From positions 1,668,435,385 to 1,668,499,384 of the forward strand of contig CM062816.1 in assembly GCA_031772625.1 (NCBI GenBank): a stretch of DNA of 64,000 nt, read 5' to 3'. A model generated the notes under the pieces. It had not been told where the DNA came from. It did no database searches and worked only from the letters and a program-made list of their open reading frames with translations. Source of the DNA: Pinus tabuliformis (Eukaryota; Streptophyta; Pinopsida; Pinales; Pinaceae). Positions 47,081-60,116 of the stretch are shown piece after piece. Each line of letters starts with the position of its first letter. Position 1 is the stretch's first letter. The translations under genes were made by a program, and so were the position numbers.

Positions 47081-49711
47081 AAGGCCACACAAAAGGTATC
47101 TAGAATTCCATGGTGTGAACCCACCAGATTCCAAGGGCTCATGCCCTTTGGAAATGGCTAGGGCTAGTTCAAAAAATGTCTGTGTAAGGTGGGGATGGTG
47201 GCCAACTCCTCCTATTCTTGTATCTCATCCATTCCTATTTTCTAGCATGATGGTGGGGCCTAATGTGACTTCTATGAGAAATTATACAAGCATGCCGAGA
47301 GGGACTAGGGGGATCCCCACACAAAGTGAAAAGGGGGCCACCCCATTGATATAGAAGCTAATAGAGGTGTTCTATCCCCATATGTATCTTCTTCATTGGC
47401 ATTAGTATTTACGAGGATGAACTAAGTTCTATAATGAATGTGGAAGCACCCATTTTCAAAACGACCAAGCCTTTGAAATCTCCCGTAAATGATGGTTTTA
47501 ATTTGCACTATTATAAACATAATAGCATTGAGTACATAAAAAAAATATTGCTACCTGACAAATAGATACGTCATCAAATTCTCCTGATAAGTCTAATGAT
47601 ATACAATTACATGTTTATAAATGGAGCAAGTTAATAAATGGATAAATTCAACCCCTTAAGGTAGAAAAATTTCCTCAAATCTAATAGGAGGTTTGTTGAA
47701 AGTTATAGTTACATTTAATTGAAAAGAATTTTGATTATGGAACTTTTGCCTTAGAAGTTTTGGCCCATTTTAAGATGGTCCAAATCGTAAGAATATTGAA
47801 AAAATGAGTGGATCAAGGTAGAACTTTGATTTATTGAAAAAAATAAACATAAAAAAGTTGAATTAGTCTATTTATTAACTTATTCCTTTATAACTACCCC
47901 TCAAATGATGGCTTCAAATGTTGCAAATTTGTTATAATGACATTAAATACATAGTGAACTAGGTTTAGGTTGAATAGTTCTAGAATGAAGTGTTATCCTC
48001 CCAACCTAAATTATATTCCCATAAGTGACATATTAAATTCATAATGAGTATACAATTGTAATAAGTTTAAGCTCTATTATTAACATAACCTTGTAAATTG
48101 GATGTCATTTAGGTGGTTGGGAAAAATGTTATTATCCTTACCACCTATATTCAATTGCCACATGTAACTTATTTGAGTTCATTATCCTTACCACCTATAT
48201 TCAATTGCCACATGTAACTTATTTGAGTTCATAATAAATATATCTTTATAATAACTTCAAACCTTATTATTTAATAATATCTTTAAGACTAAACAAACAT
48301 ATCCTCACATAAAAAGACAACTATTTAAAATCTAAAATAAAACATTACAATAACACAATTTAATATATATTTGGATTTTTTGAAATCTATCTAATATCTA
48401 TAATTAATCCTCTCAATATTTTGGAGAAATAATGCTTCCCATTCAAATTTGATCTTACTCATAGACCCACTTGCAAAACTAATGGCTTGATGTTACTCTT
48501 AGACCCACTTGCAAAAATAATGGCTTGATTTGAATCATATATTTAATATTTGTCTTTGCTATCCTGTCTTATGTTTCCAATAATTGCTTCATATCAATAT
48601 TGTTTTCCATCAATAATTGTTTGATTTTATTTGAAGCATATATTTAATATTTGTCTTTGCTATCTTGTCTTATTTTTTCAATAATTGCCTCGTATCAATA
48701 TTATTTTTAATATTGATAATTGTTTGATTTTTTAAAAATGTTTTAAGAGGTTTAATATTCAATAACTGTTTGATTTTTAAAATGTTTTAGAAGGTTTAAT
48801 ATAAGAATAGTATAGTACAATTACATATTGGGCGTGTTCATTGAAATTGGTTGAGATGGCCAATCATACAAAATATTATAATTGAGATGTAACATATAGA
48901 AAGAGATGTAACAAAGTTAACATACATTTTTGTAAAAAAAGAACACCATTTAACAATTATGTTTTTATTAAATTTTCAACACAGGTGAGGAGGCTATAAG
49001 GATTATTCATCAAGGCATTGTCACATGTCTTTGCACTAATAACAGCAATGGTTTTTTTTTAATAGTAAATCAAAAGTGTTAGTTGGCTTCTTCTAATAGT
49101 GTATATTATCTTAATATTTTCCTTACGAATGCATTTTACATGTGTGTTTGTCTTTTCCTATTTTTAAATACAATTTCATTATTAAAAATTAAAATTGAAT
49201 TAAGTTTTTTATTTATGAAAAGTAACACATTTGTTATTTTTTTTAATATTAATAAATTTTATAAAGTTAAACATAGAAACATGGTCCATACCTATGGTTA
49301 GTAAGTGAAATATAAAAATAATAAATACATTATTGACTTAGTCCAAACCATCACAATCATATTATCATTTAACAAATGGGGTAAATGGTAAATAACTAAA
49401 ATATTATAAGATAAAGAGCATAGGATTAATTAAATATTAATAAGAATTGACTAGCCCACCACAAGAGGACATTGGTTAGGGTTATCTTAGGGAGGGTATT
49501 ATTGAAAAATCAAGGATCAACTTTGAATGATTGCACAAGTTCCTGACCATTTACAGGAGATTTCAAGGGTTAGGACTCTTTAAAAATGGTTAGAGTTAGA
49601 GTCAGAAAATGTTTGTCATATAAGGTCGAGATGGTGGCCAACTTTGCCCATGCTTGCATCTCTTCCATACTTATTTCCTAGCATGATGGGGGTGGCGGGG
49701 GGGGGGGGTGT

Positions 49712-50078
49712 GTTAATTACACCTCTATGCAAACTTCTAGAGCCATGTTGAGAAGGGTTGGGTGGATCCCCCCTCAAACTGAAAGGGGGGCACCCCAATG
49801 ATATAAAAGCTACGAGAAGTGTTCGGGTGGCGGGGGGTGGGTGTTAATGCCACTTCTATGAGAACTTCTAGACCCATGTTGAGAAGGGTTGGGTGGATCC
49901 CCACTCAAATTGAAAAGGGGGGGCACCCCAATGATATAAAAGCTACGAAAAGTGTTCGGGTGGTGAGGGGTGAGTGTTAGTGCCACTTCTATGAGAACTT
50001 CTAGAGCCATGTTGAGAAGGGTTGGGTGGATCCCCACTCAAATTGAAAAGTGGGGGAACCCCAATGATATAAAAGCAT
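49712..50078. repeat. Three-copy ~132-bp tandem repeat
   Basis: Copies start at 49712, 49843 and 49976. Each has a TTCTATG(A)..AACTTCTAGA word, CCATGTTGAGAAGGGTTGGG, a TGGATCCCC(A)CTCAAA word and CCCAATGATATAAAAGC. A G-run (49694-49708) precedes the first. Open frames on both strands follow the repeat and are not genes. Confidence 0.9.
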
Positions 50079-50089
50079 ATGAAGAAAAT

Positions 50090-52974
50090 ATTTGTGATGT
50101 GAATATTGAATTAAAAGTAACATCATTGAATCTCTTCCAAATACAAAAAATAACTTCAACTCTAATAAGAAACTAACCAAAATAAAACTCAATGGCCCAA
50201 GGTAGGTAGTCACCTAGGCTATGCTTCAAGTGAAAAAGGCAAGAAGGAATTCCTAACATAATGTCTTGGTCCATGCTTAAATAGGCTTGGCTAGAGGGGA
50301 AAACTAAAAATTTGTGAGGGTCTTAGGTTTGCCCACATTATGAACAACACAGACGAGATCTAGACACATAGGTATGGTAATCTCTTATCCATTAGGAGAC
50401 TTCCTAATAGTAAAAACCATATAAACACTACATTAAAAATACTCTAAGGAAAGATAACCCAAGTATTTTGTTGCAACTTCAAGTGCCACAATCTATTCAT
50501 CCAAATTTCAATGGTTGACTTGGGGTTTAACCACTTGTAGCCCATAGTCATATTGTATTTAGCAAAGCTTATGGCCTTCCCCCACTTCTATTGCACCACC
50601 AAATTTGAGGTGTTGGGAGGCGAAGTTTAAGCATGAGCTCATTTGAGGTGACATCTTCAATGCACTCTACTATAAATTTTTCTACATTAACCAAGCTAAA
50701 TTTCCACTCAATCTTAGCTCGCAAGAGCCAATGTCTTGATAGATTGTGAAACATACCATTGGAATAATGAATGCTCTTTTTAAAAATCCTTAAATCTAAG
50801 AATGAAGAAGTCTTAACTAGAGGCTTACATTAAAACTTTATAAAATTCAACCATTAAAGACAATGTGCATTAAAGGGGAGGGAACCCGAAGGGAAAAATC
50901 TTTCTAGAGAAGGTAGAGCTTGGTAACCTCCCAAACCTTCCATATGTTTTTCCAAATAACATTTCCATGCGTAAATCCTTGTATGGATTGATGTTTAGGA
51001 AGAACGTTATAGGTTTCTTTTCCATCAATAACTCAAACCACTCATTTGATACATGGTTCTTGTACTTGTAGATGGGAATTTTATTATACCAAGCCACCAA
51101 ATTCTCATAAGGTGTAGCAAAGTTCCTAATTAATTCTATGAAATTCCTTTATTTGGTTAATCTTGGCCAAAGAAAATTTATAACAACCTTCTCTAGCTTT
51201 GAATAAGTTTCTTTAGAGGGGACTTTAAGAGTAAGAATAATACACATGAGTCATACTCTAGTAAAGATTTGGAATTTTATAGATAAGGATAAGGATATGC
51301 TATTCCACTGATATTTAGTTCCACCCTCTACACGATAAGATTTGAGAGATGCTAAGGCTTGAATGGTGAATGTGATGCCCACAAAGTAAAACTAATTATC
51401 CCTATTCAATCTAGGACTAGTGTTACAAAGCAGGCTAGTCAAGTATGGGATTTTGGCTCTCTATCTAATATTTTTTCTTATCCCCTTATATTCAATCCTA
51501 AGGCCACAAAACAAGCATCCAAAAATTCCATAGTGTGAACCAAAGAATTATGGTCTTTAAGAATCATCAAGAAGGAACCATCAAGAAAGTGCCCATTAAC
51601 TAATTAATCATCATTGTGTTTAGGTGGGGGGGAATCCCTTAAATTAATGTTAGATCAATTTTAGATTGCATCAAATAGTGAAGGGATTCAATTACCATGA
51701 CATATAAGACTAGATACAAGGGGAATCCTTGTCTAGTCGACTGAATAAGCTACACTCTTTCAAAATTACCTATGTTGATTTCAACACTATCCACGAAGGT
51801 GGGATTGAACCCAAATAATTGGAGCATCATGATATGAAAAACCATTCTATTTGGTCGTAGGTTTCAAAGTCTATTTTTTATAAAATGGCCCCTAGACTAC
51901 AGGATTGGCCCCTTCCAAACCATTATAAACTACAAGAACATTAACGAGGATATGGAACCCCTGAATTTAACCTTTTAAATCATGGTAGAATACCTTGGGA
52001 ATAATATGTTTGATACATATATAAACCTTGGCCAAAAATTTATCAAAAGTGTTCAGAAGAGTGATGGCCTCCCACTGGTAATCAACTATATATGGGCTCC
52101 CTTCCTTATGGATGAAATTAATTAAATATTTATTAATTTCTTCTCACAAAGAGTGGTTTTCAAATAATTTTTTATGTGCTTGCAAGGGGTCCACCCTAAC
52201 AAAATTTCACATAACCTTGCACAACTCACAAAGGAATCCATCGAGGTTATATGCCTTATCATTTTCCATTTCATGTAGGGTTATCAGGAGCTCCTAAAGA
52301 GATAGATATAGGTCACGTGACTTCATTTATCTTTCAAGATCGAGCATGGGAATAAGTCAAGACTATTCTACATGAATCCCCACCTCTCATTCACTAGGTC
52401 TTAGGATTAGAGCACCGACATGTAATGCTTCATAAACCCTTTCTTATTAGTTTCTTCATTAGTAGTCTAACCTAATTCATTTTTCAAGGAATATATACTC
52501 TCGTTGGCCTCCATGTTCATGAAATTATCCTTAAAGAAGGATCTGGTGTGTTTATCACATATTTTGAGCCAATAAACTTTCACTTATAGTTGACTATCTA
52601 TGGTTTGGTGGGTCTCATCCATTTCTAGATGATGACACAATTTCATTGTGTGAGCTTAATTTTCTTCATCATAGGGGATTGTATCATAATCATTGCATGA
52701 CTTCTTCTAGCTAATCACACATTCCTTCTTTTTAGTTGTGCCTAATATGAGTAATTTGTCTATCATATATCCTTATAAAGGAAATAATTTTGAGATTGCT
52801 ATCTACCATTGTACCATCTAACAAAAATTCCCCTTTGTTTAGGGATCAAATTTCATAAAATTGGAATGAAAGCATAGCACCTTATGATTTGGAGGTATGA
52901 AACATTCATGATATATCAATATATTGGAAAATATGTATTTTCATCTCCTAAGGAAATTAAAATATATATCTATA

Positions 52975-53019
<45 letters not shown>

Positions 53020-53552
53020 ATGTTATGATAAATTAGTTGTGTTGTCAACAAGAATTGACCAATTCACAATGTAATCAAAGTAGAAAAAGTTATTTTCCAA
53101 TAGAAAACCTCTATCAATATGCTAGTAGATTATTTCTATCCTTATTTTTAAATTCCTCAAAGAGAACCAAACTTCTATAAAATCCAACTGATTATTCCAA
53201 TTGGGGTTATAGATCCAATGGTATACCTTCAAAGAAAGTCAAACTTCCTTTTCCCTAAACGACATGTATGCAATTAATGCCCTCGCTTTGTCTTAATTCT
53301 AGGTATTAATGTTATCAAAATTGTAGAACTGGCATCAATATTAAGAAGAACCCAAAGCAATATTTATAATCCTTTAGTCAACACTAATGATGACTTACTA
53401 AGGGGAAACTTATAACACAATAACACCACATTTTTTTCAATTTTGATTTGTTGTAAACAAATAATATTTGTCCTGCTAATTGAAACCAATGATAGGAAAA
53501 AAATATATTTTATGCCAAGATCACATGAGCCCCAAACATTCCATAAGGTCAC
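50090..53552 (-). mobile_element. Decayed LINE copy 2, minus strand (near full ORF2)
   Basis: ORF2 starts on the minus strand at 53552 with an endonuclease-like N-terminus (MTLWNVWGS...ICLQQIK; families have WNVRG and CLQE). The linker to RT is WLKICDKHTRSFFKDNF (about 52570). Then come a MENDKA...DGFLCE-like stretch (52265), INKYLINFIHKEGSPYIVDY (about 52130-52075), and DFETYDQIEWFF (51850). The catalytic-box region near 51600 reads VNGHFLDGSFL, with Gly where the second Asp of DD is expected. The thumb and tail continue to about 50100. Many stops. An AT run (52978-53017) interrupts the endonuclease region. Confidence 0.78.
52978..53017. repeat. TA dinucleotide microsatellite
   Basis: Uninterrupted TA run inside the LINE endonuclease region, which has expanded after the LINE decayed. 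Confidence 0.93.
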
Positions 53553-53559
53553 TTTTATT

Positions 53560-55638
53560 ACAAACTAATAATATTGAACAACTTTCCCTCATTAGCCTCA
53601 AGCTCTTAGACAATACCAAAGAGTTATTTTTTAGTATTGGAGCGTTAAGTAGCTAATACTTGAGGGTAATTTGTCTCACCCATTCCATTTGGCCATCAAC
53701 ATATTTAATTTCTTCCTTTCTCTTAAGAATGTAGGAGCAATGAAGGAGGGTCAACTCAATGAATCCCACTCTTGTGATGGGTTGACCTAGTAGGAGTCTT
53801 ACTAACTACTTTAGTTATTGATTTATTGGGTGAAACTAAGATTATACTTGTATGCTTTTTGACCTTTTAGCTTTGGATTCTATCCAATCTAATTCTTTTG
53901 TTATTCCTCACCACCCAAGTTCAACCATCTTCAACCACATTCATTTATTAGGAAGCTTTTGTATTTAAGTGGGCATACATGAGCTAGGTAATTGTAAGAT
54001 CACCTTAAGACAAGAGAATACAATCTTCTATATGGTGATTTCATATTTAACATTGAAATAAAGTGTTAGAAAGATTACCATACTAGATGATTTGTCTTAG
54101 ATACCTATCCCCTACTTGAATGGGTACAAATTCCTTAATTCCCTTTAAAATACCAATCTTAATGCAAACTCAACATCATGGTTTGGAGCTGAAGTGTTGT
54201 TCAAGTTTGTGATATATTAAAATTCATAAAGGGGTAGAGATATGGTTTATGGCTAGTAAAACGTTCATTAGGAGGCTAAGGAAATCAACCTAGAAGACTC
54301 ATTGACATCTCAAATACCATAAAGATTTAGCATATAATGCATAATGATTGAAAGATGAAGCCTCCTACGAAAACATGATGGAGTGCATGGATGAAAAAAT
54401 TTAACATCGACATCCAATACTCCAATTAGGTTGGAAAATTAGGAGTGGTATTAGCTTTAATTGAGATAAATATTTAAATCCATTTACATTCCTTTTCCTT
54501 GTAGGATTCTTCGAAGGATTTATGGGAAGTGGTGGTGTAGAGGGTTGAAAAAAAAATTAAATAGCATGCCTTTGGGGATCATAGTGAAGATTCATATTTG
54601 TCTGAAAAATTAAGTTGTGATTCATGTTTATTAATAATTGTAGATACCTATAAGAAGGCCTATCGACATCTCAAAATGACTATTATGATATTACTTTAAG
54701 CTAATAATTATAATCATAAAATATTTCACAAGAATAATTGGGATCTCCACTTCACCCCGTATGAGTATGAATGAGTAGGTATCATCAACAAAGGGAATCA
54801 TACCCATGTTCTCTTTTTCAAATGGTCAACACAAGGAATGATTTTTAGAAATAATTACTTAGACACTTTATTAATCAATGATCCCTACTATGAAAGAGGC
54901 CCTATCTTTGCAAACCCTAGTTTTCACTCTTACACAAATTATTAATGTTGAAATAGTCATGGTTTAAAGTATATGGAAGGAATAGGAAACTATTAAAATG
55001 TTTCTAACGCGGGCAGATATCCCTTTCAAACTACATTTTCATTTAACAAACATTTTTTTTTATGTTAGTCTCCCTCAGTTTAGCTTGATGGCATTTGCTT
55101 AATTCCAAATTATTTTTTCTCATTTGGTTGTTTAAAAATGGTATTTAGATAACTAGCATCTTTGTTGATGACAATCTATGGTCAATTAGATCCAAACATT
55201 AAAAACATTTCATTAAATTGATCCACACATAAATATATTGAAAAGTGATCTTTGGTTTCATCTTTCAAGGGATCTAAACAGGTCTTATTCACCCATGACT
55301 TCATATCCCTACTAAATTAATATTTTCAATATACCATAACCAAGTATTAGGTATCTAATATCATCCCCAAATCTTGAATGGTTTTGTAAGTCCAAGCATT
55401 TTCTAATTTTTTCTAACTTTTCTCTTACAAGTGCTTTAGTGAAAATTTTACAATTTTCTCACATGTGGAACAAGGTATTAGTTGAATGGTATTTAACTCT
55501 ACATGATGTCAAACAAATAATACTTTTCATTTATTTTCTTGGTTTTATCATGGATTATAGGATTTTAGGCCAATGTGATCATAGAAGTGTTATTACTTAC
55601 AAGTGTTGAATTTCCATGATCTTGGGTCTAGGATATAA
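53560..55638. other. AT-rich sequence without a recognised gene
   Basis: Possibly the remains of LINE ORF1 upstream of copy 2 (minus strand, 54600-53560), but no zinc knuckle or other motif can be supported. Nothing else seen. Confidence 0.4.
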
Positions 55639-57162
55639 TGTTAGGATATTTGACACTACCAAACCAAGAATCTCAACAAGAACTACTTTACACAATGGAA
55701 AATATAAAGTAGTAAATCACATATGCACAAGTATACACAATTTTTAACAAAATATTGTACAACCCAATCTTTGTTATATTAAACCAACCTGAATAATACA
55801 ACAGTCTTTGGAATACAAAATACAATGATAATCACGCTGTTGACTCTATGTCGTATCTTGTCTTTCCATTCCTTCATTCTCGATCTACTCTCTAGCTTCC
55901 CCTTAGTCCTTCAAAGGACAACACATAGAGACTCTATGAGGGCTACCTCCTATCACTGTTGCAAGTCACATCTTCTACAATGAACATGGGCTAATCCAAT
56001 CTTATCTCTAGGTTGGCCAATCCCTGAGCTCCAATATTCCAATATAGTAGCCTCTTTTGTCCATCAAAGGGCTACAAATTAGGCTAAAACTTCACCCAAT
56101 CACACACCAAACAACACCCTTCTTGTATGCTGCTCTAGGGCTACTTTGGGTAGCAAACATGCTTTATTCCACTAGTCCAATGGATCCCAACTCTTCACTG
56201 TGAAATATGCTCCTAGTTGAAGTCTTATATCACCCAATCAACTTCAACTCATGGCTTCCACAGGTTGCAACTTCTGGCATCCACTTAGCAAACACTGCCA
56301 AAAACAAGGTACCAATCATACCCCTCCTTAACCATGAGAATTATGCACTATAACACTGAGATGACAGTCCTGGTTAGGGTTTCTTCGACAACCCTAGACA
56401 TTGTTGTAACCTCCTGTGTTATGCTCCAGAACAGGCCCGAAAACTATGTTTTCCCTTCCTTTGGATGTGTCCTCCTCACATGAGGTTGTTCCACCTCTCA
56501 GCCTCCTCAAATAGGGGAAACACCTTTTTAGTTACTTCATAAAATCCTGCGGCCCTACCTGTAATAAAACTAAACCCTCAAAACATGCCCACACAAACCC
56601 AAACTATCTCTAATTTACATGACCTCCCTTCAACAGAACTTTCCCTCCATGTAGTGGAAAGACAACCCTTATTCCACCCAAAATGGATTCCTAAACTCTT
56701 GATGTTCTTTCTCCTTGACTTCGGCCTAATTTCATAGATGAATCCTTGACTTTGTTTACACTTGTATGAGTGAAATGAAACTCAAACACCTCTTATTTAT
56801 ATGCATAAGAAGGGCTTCCTCCAACATCCAACATAAGGTTTGATAACCTATCAAGAGGCTTATTAACATCAATCTGACCTTAACTCATTTTGTGCAAAAC
56901 CACTTCTAGAATTAAAAAATTCACAACTCCATTTCTACAACTCGGAATCAGATGATCTTCGTTACGTCAGGTTCATCTCGAAGAGAGCTATCATCCTCAT
57001 CCATTACATGTCGAAATGTGCTGATGGTTTTGGTTGAAATCATGATGGGTGCAAAACCCCAACCTTGGGTTTCAAGCCCATAAGTGACCCTTGTGGCGAT
57101 CCACCCTCCAAACCTAGAACCATATGGCTTGTAGTACCTCCCAACCTACTAAAAAATCAACA
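55639..57162 (-). repeat. Probable LTR, minus strand (1524 bp)
   Basis: On the minus strand it begins TGTTGATTTTTTAGTAGG at 57162, directly after CTTGCTAAGAGGGAG, a good polypurine tract. It ends CAAATATCCTAACA at 55639. A TATAAATAAGA box lies about 360 bases in (complement of 56791-56802). The purine tract marks it as a 3' LTR, with the element interior to the right. No matching 5' LTR is in the window. Confidence 0.55.
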
Positions 57163-57252
57163 CTCCCTCTTAGCAAGGGAGGTACTTTGAAGACTAGGAA
57201 GTAACTCGTCATCATCATCACTACTTGCAACACTCGCTGAACTCTTGGCTCT

Positions 57253-57440
57253 TGTTAGTGCCTAAATCTACCTCAGGCTGAAGAAAGGTAGGTCTAGGGT
57301 AACATCAAACACACTTAACCTGGTAGCTAGCCCTACCAGGTTGGGAGAGGGCTCTCTCCTTGTCAATCTCAATTAGAATATGGCAAATAGGGCTTGATAT
57401 GACTGAAAATAAATGCTGATTTTAGGCTAGGTATATTAGG
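57253..57440 (-). repeat. Fragment related to the right end of element F
   Basis: TGTTAGTGCCTAAATCTACC onward is the reverse complement of an LTR right end homologous to F's (22800-22988). It covers the tip with its three stem-loops, GAGGGCTCTCTCC, and beyond it TGCTGATTTTAGGCTAG, which corresponds to CTAGCCTAAAATCAGTA at 22813. Because homology runs past the inverted tip into F's U5-like sequence, this shows which end of F is original. No primer site follows on its left side. Confidence 0.65.
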
Positions 57441-60116
57441 TCAAAGGATTTTGTTTGATTGTGATGGTTGGTTGCTGGATCAAATGAAGAAGGCAACTTT
57501 GGGTCCGGGAAATCAACTCAGATTTGTAGAATTTTTTGTGGGGTGAGCTAGGTAGGTGTTTTGGCACTTTGAATTGGATGTGATTGTGGGTCTAAGACTA
57601 GTGAGGAGTTGGTGAGGGCATGCAAAGTTCACGAGTCCTCTTCAAATAGCAGAAAACATTAAAAACTAAATGTATCCTCAAAGAATAGCACTGAATATCA
57701 ATGGATTCCACCTATATATCTTGATTCATTTAGTTATGAGGACAGAAGTAGATGCTGGCACATATCCACATAAGAGAAACTAAATAACAGAGGAAAAAAC
57801 AATGCCAAGACACATTACCACAAGATTCCCACAAAATGCTGCAAAACCCAGGTTCATTTCCTTGCCAAACTGCAAAAGTGATTTACAATGAAGCTCAAAG
57901 CATCCAGAAGAGTCCAACCTTTTCAAATGACTAAGAAAGTACATGATATAGGCATAAAACCACCTATGCTAGCCATCAGGGGTCGAATCCATGAGTCAAG
58001 GAGCTGTTTCAACAACATCTAAACTAGGAACTAGAAAATAGGCAGTGGAACAACTTGCCTCTAAAATTATGGAAACTAATTCATTCAACCTCAAACTACC
58101 TCTAACTGATGTATCTACCCCCTGAAGTCATTTTTCATCAAATTTACACCATCTTACATGATTTACCATCACAAATTTACCAAGGAGAAAAGAAAAAGTC
58201 AATTGATAGTCAAACTGGGCGAAATTCTGGAAAATCAGGCAAAACTGGCAAATTTCCTCCTATGCGCAGCGCCACTAATCCTATGCATAGCGCTTTGTCT
58301 AGGCCACTTTTGGAAGGCTTCCCGAAGTCCAAATCAGGTCCAGGATAGCTCGTTGGAAAGCTTGGTGAGTTGAATTTCTGGAAAAACTTGAATTTCTGAA
58401 TTTGGAGTCCATTTGCCCCTCCAAAAATTAATTCTCCCAATATTGCTTCCTGTGTGGCAAAAAAGTGGCAGAGAGGGCACTTTTTGGGTGTTTTTTTCCC
58501 TTTTGGAGACCCAGAACTTGTCCAAAATTCTCAGCCATTTCTAAGCATGCATATTTTTCCCTGTTGATTCTGAAAACATAAACTTTTTTTCAAAATGGAT
58601 GCCCCCAACAAAGGCGCAGCGCCAGTGGCACTGCACACTTATTGGAAAAGCCTGTTTTTTAATTTCAAAAATTTAAAAATGTCAAAAATTTCTCCAAATT
58701 TCTTGAAATTTGGCATGAATGATCCTTGTTAAGTGCTTTGATGAGCCAATGATGCTTCAGCCAAGATCTTTGAGTTTATCATGCTCTTTTTGCTTTCTTA
58801 AGGCCCTTTTTCAACTTAGCCTTAAGCCTCTTCATTATACTGTCAACATATTGTCCTTTGTTCCACTGTTCACCAACATTTGGAATGCCTATTGCTTCTG
58901 AGATAGTGGTAGGTGACAAGGTGAAGGAAACACCAGCAAGGTTCACTTGGCCATTATGTAGATGGGTGACAAACAACCGGGCAAGCTCATAGCAAGAATG
59001 ATGTCTAAAACAAGATATAGCAAGAGGACAAGCAAGCAACTCTATGAGACTGATAGTTTCCTCCCGGATGATCTTTCCCCCTTTGTGTGGCTTTCTTGGT
59101 ACATGAGCTTCTCTGGAAGAATCACTGAGAGTTTCCTCTTTCCTCTCATAATCTGAATCTTTCTCCATGATTTTGGTAATATGATGGGTGATGAAGTTTG
59201 TAGTGAAAACAGATGATTATGAAGAGATTTTGAAATATAAAGTAAGTGAAATGTAAGGTGAGGGTGAATGTTTGAAGGAATTAGGGTAAAGGATTTATGA
59301 AGGGATGGGGGAAATGAGGGAGGGAGTAGGGTTTTCAAATGTGAGATTATGGTTTGTTAATGAAGTAGGTGTAATGAATATGTAGGATTTGGGAGTTAGG
59401 GTTTGGGAATAGGGAATTAGGGTTAGGGTTTGATGTAGAAATTAGGGTTTAATGGAATGAAGCTTGATGAGTGATGGATAGTGAGTAAGAGTTGATAAAC
59501 CAAGTGTAAATGGAGGAGAAAGGCAGCCAATGACCCTTAGTGGTTTATGAGAGGTAGGTTAGCTTATTTAGGGTTTATGAGAGAAATCTCAATGCCAATA
59601 GGGTTCGCTATGAAATGATGTCAAACACACTCAAGAAATCAAGCACACTTCTTTCTTAGCAAGGAGGAATGGTAAACTTACTTGGAACCAACATTAAATA
59701 ATTTTGGAGGTGTTTTTATAGCAATTTTGAGGTGTTTTCAACAGGTGCGTAGCGCCAGTGTAATTTTACACTGGAAACCTGCCATAAGTTCGCAACGCCA
59801 ATTCTATGCACAACTTCTTTTTACAGACCAGTTTTAGAGGCCTTCCCGGAGTCAAAATTGAGCGTGTGATGGCTCGTTGGAAGGATTATCGAGTCTACTT
59901 TCCACAACATCTTGAATTTTCCAATTTGGAGGTCATTTGCCTTGTCAAAAGTCCAATCTCCCAAGACTGGTCAAAATGTGCAAAATGAGGCCGCCTAAAT
60001 GCAGAGTGTTGCTGCATTCAACTTTTGAAGGTATTCCCAACTCAAAATTGATCTCATGATAGCTCATTGGAAATATCTTTGTGTCTATTTATCATTTTAC
60101 TCATCAAGCAAGTCAT
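57441..60116 (-). other. Decayed minus-strand element with repeats
   Basis: Contains the gag-like frame at 58779-59168. Two loosely similar blocks, about 58240-58440 and 59740-59960, share GCGCAGCGCCA or GCGTAGCGCCA, AGGC(T/C)TTCCCG(A/G)AGTC, GGCTCGTTGGAA and a TTTGGAG...CATTTGCC word. TTAGCAAGGAGG at 59657 resembles the purine-tract region at 57170. It ends abruptly at 60117, where the LINE/G1 duplicate begins. Confidence 0.4.
58779..59168 (-). CDS. Unidentified retroelement-like protein fragment
   Basis: Uninterrupted 129-codon frame on the minus strand. It has a Lys/Glu-rich N-terminus, then FRHHSCYELARLFVTHLHNG, QVNLAGVSFTLSPTTISEAI and GIPNVGEQWNKGQYVD, and a very basic Lys-rich tail. 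The middle block looks like a conserved globular domain of the kind found in plant element-encoded proteins with no known enzymatic motif. I cannot name the family. The upstream frame 59042-59338 overlaps it in another phase. Likely part of a longer, now broken ORF. Confidence 0.4.
   Translation of the reverse strand: MEKDSDYERKEETLSDSSREAHVPRKPHKGGKIIREETISLIELLACPLAISCFRHHSCYELARLFVTHLHNGQVNLAGVSFTLSPTTISEAIGIPNVGEQWNKGQYVDSIMKRLKAKLKKGLKKAKRA

Larger units (their letters stand above)
42540..51545. repeat. Degenerate direct segmental duplication (4-5 kb units)
   Basis: About 42540-47110 and 47565-51545 share landmarks in the same order: TTACATGTTTATAAATG(A/G)AGCAAGTTAATA (42585 and 47610), ACCCACTTGCAA (43366 and 48462), a block starting TTAGGGTT/GTTATCTTAG (44170 and 49470), the GGGGGGCA(T/C)CCC motif (44455 and 49790), LINE sequence, and TTATATTCAA(C/T)(G/C)CTAAGGCCACA (47066 and 51489). 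A partial third copy of the GATTCCAAGGGCT...block lies between them (47112-47440). The units have diverged considerably. An AT microsatellite sits at 43237-43266. Confidence 0.65.

Noticed and set aside
49616-50037. Proline-rich minus-strand ORFs
   Set aside because: They are generated by the 132-base tandem repeat and its G-runs.
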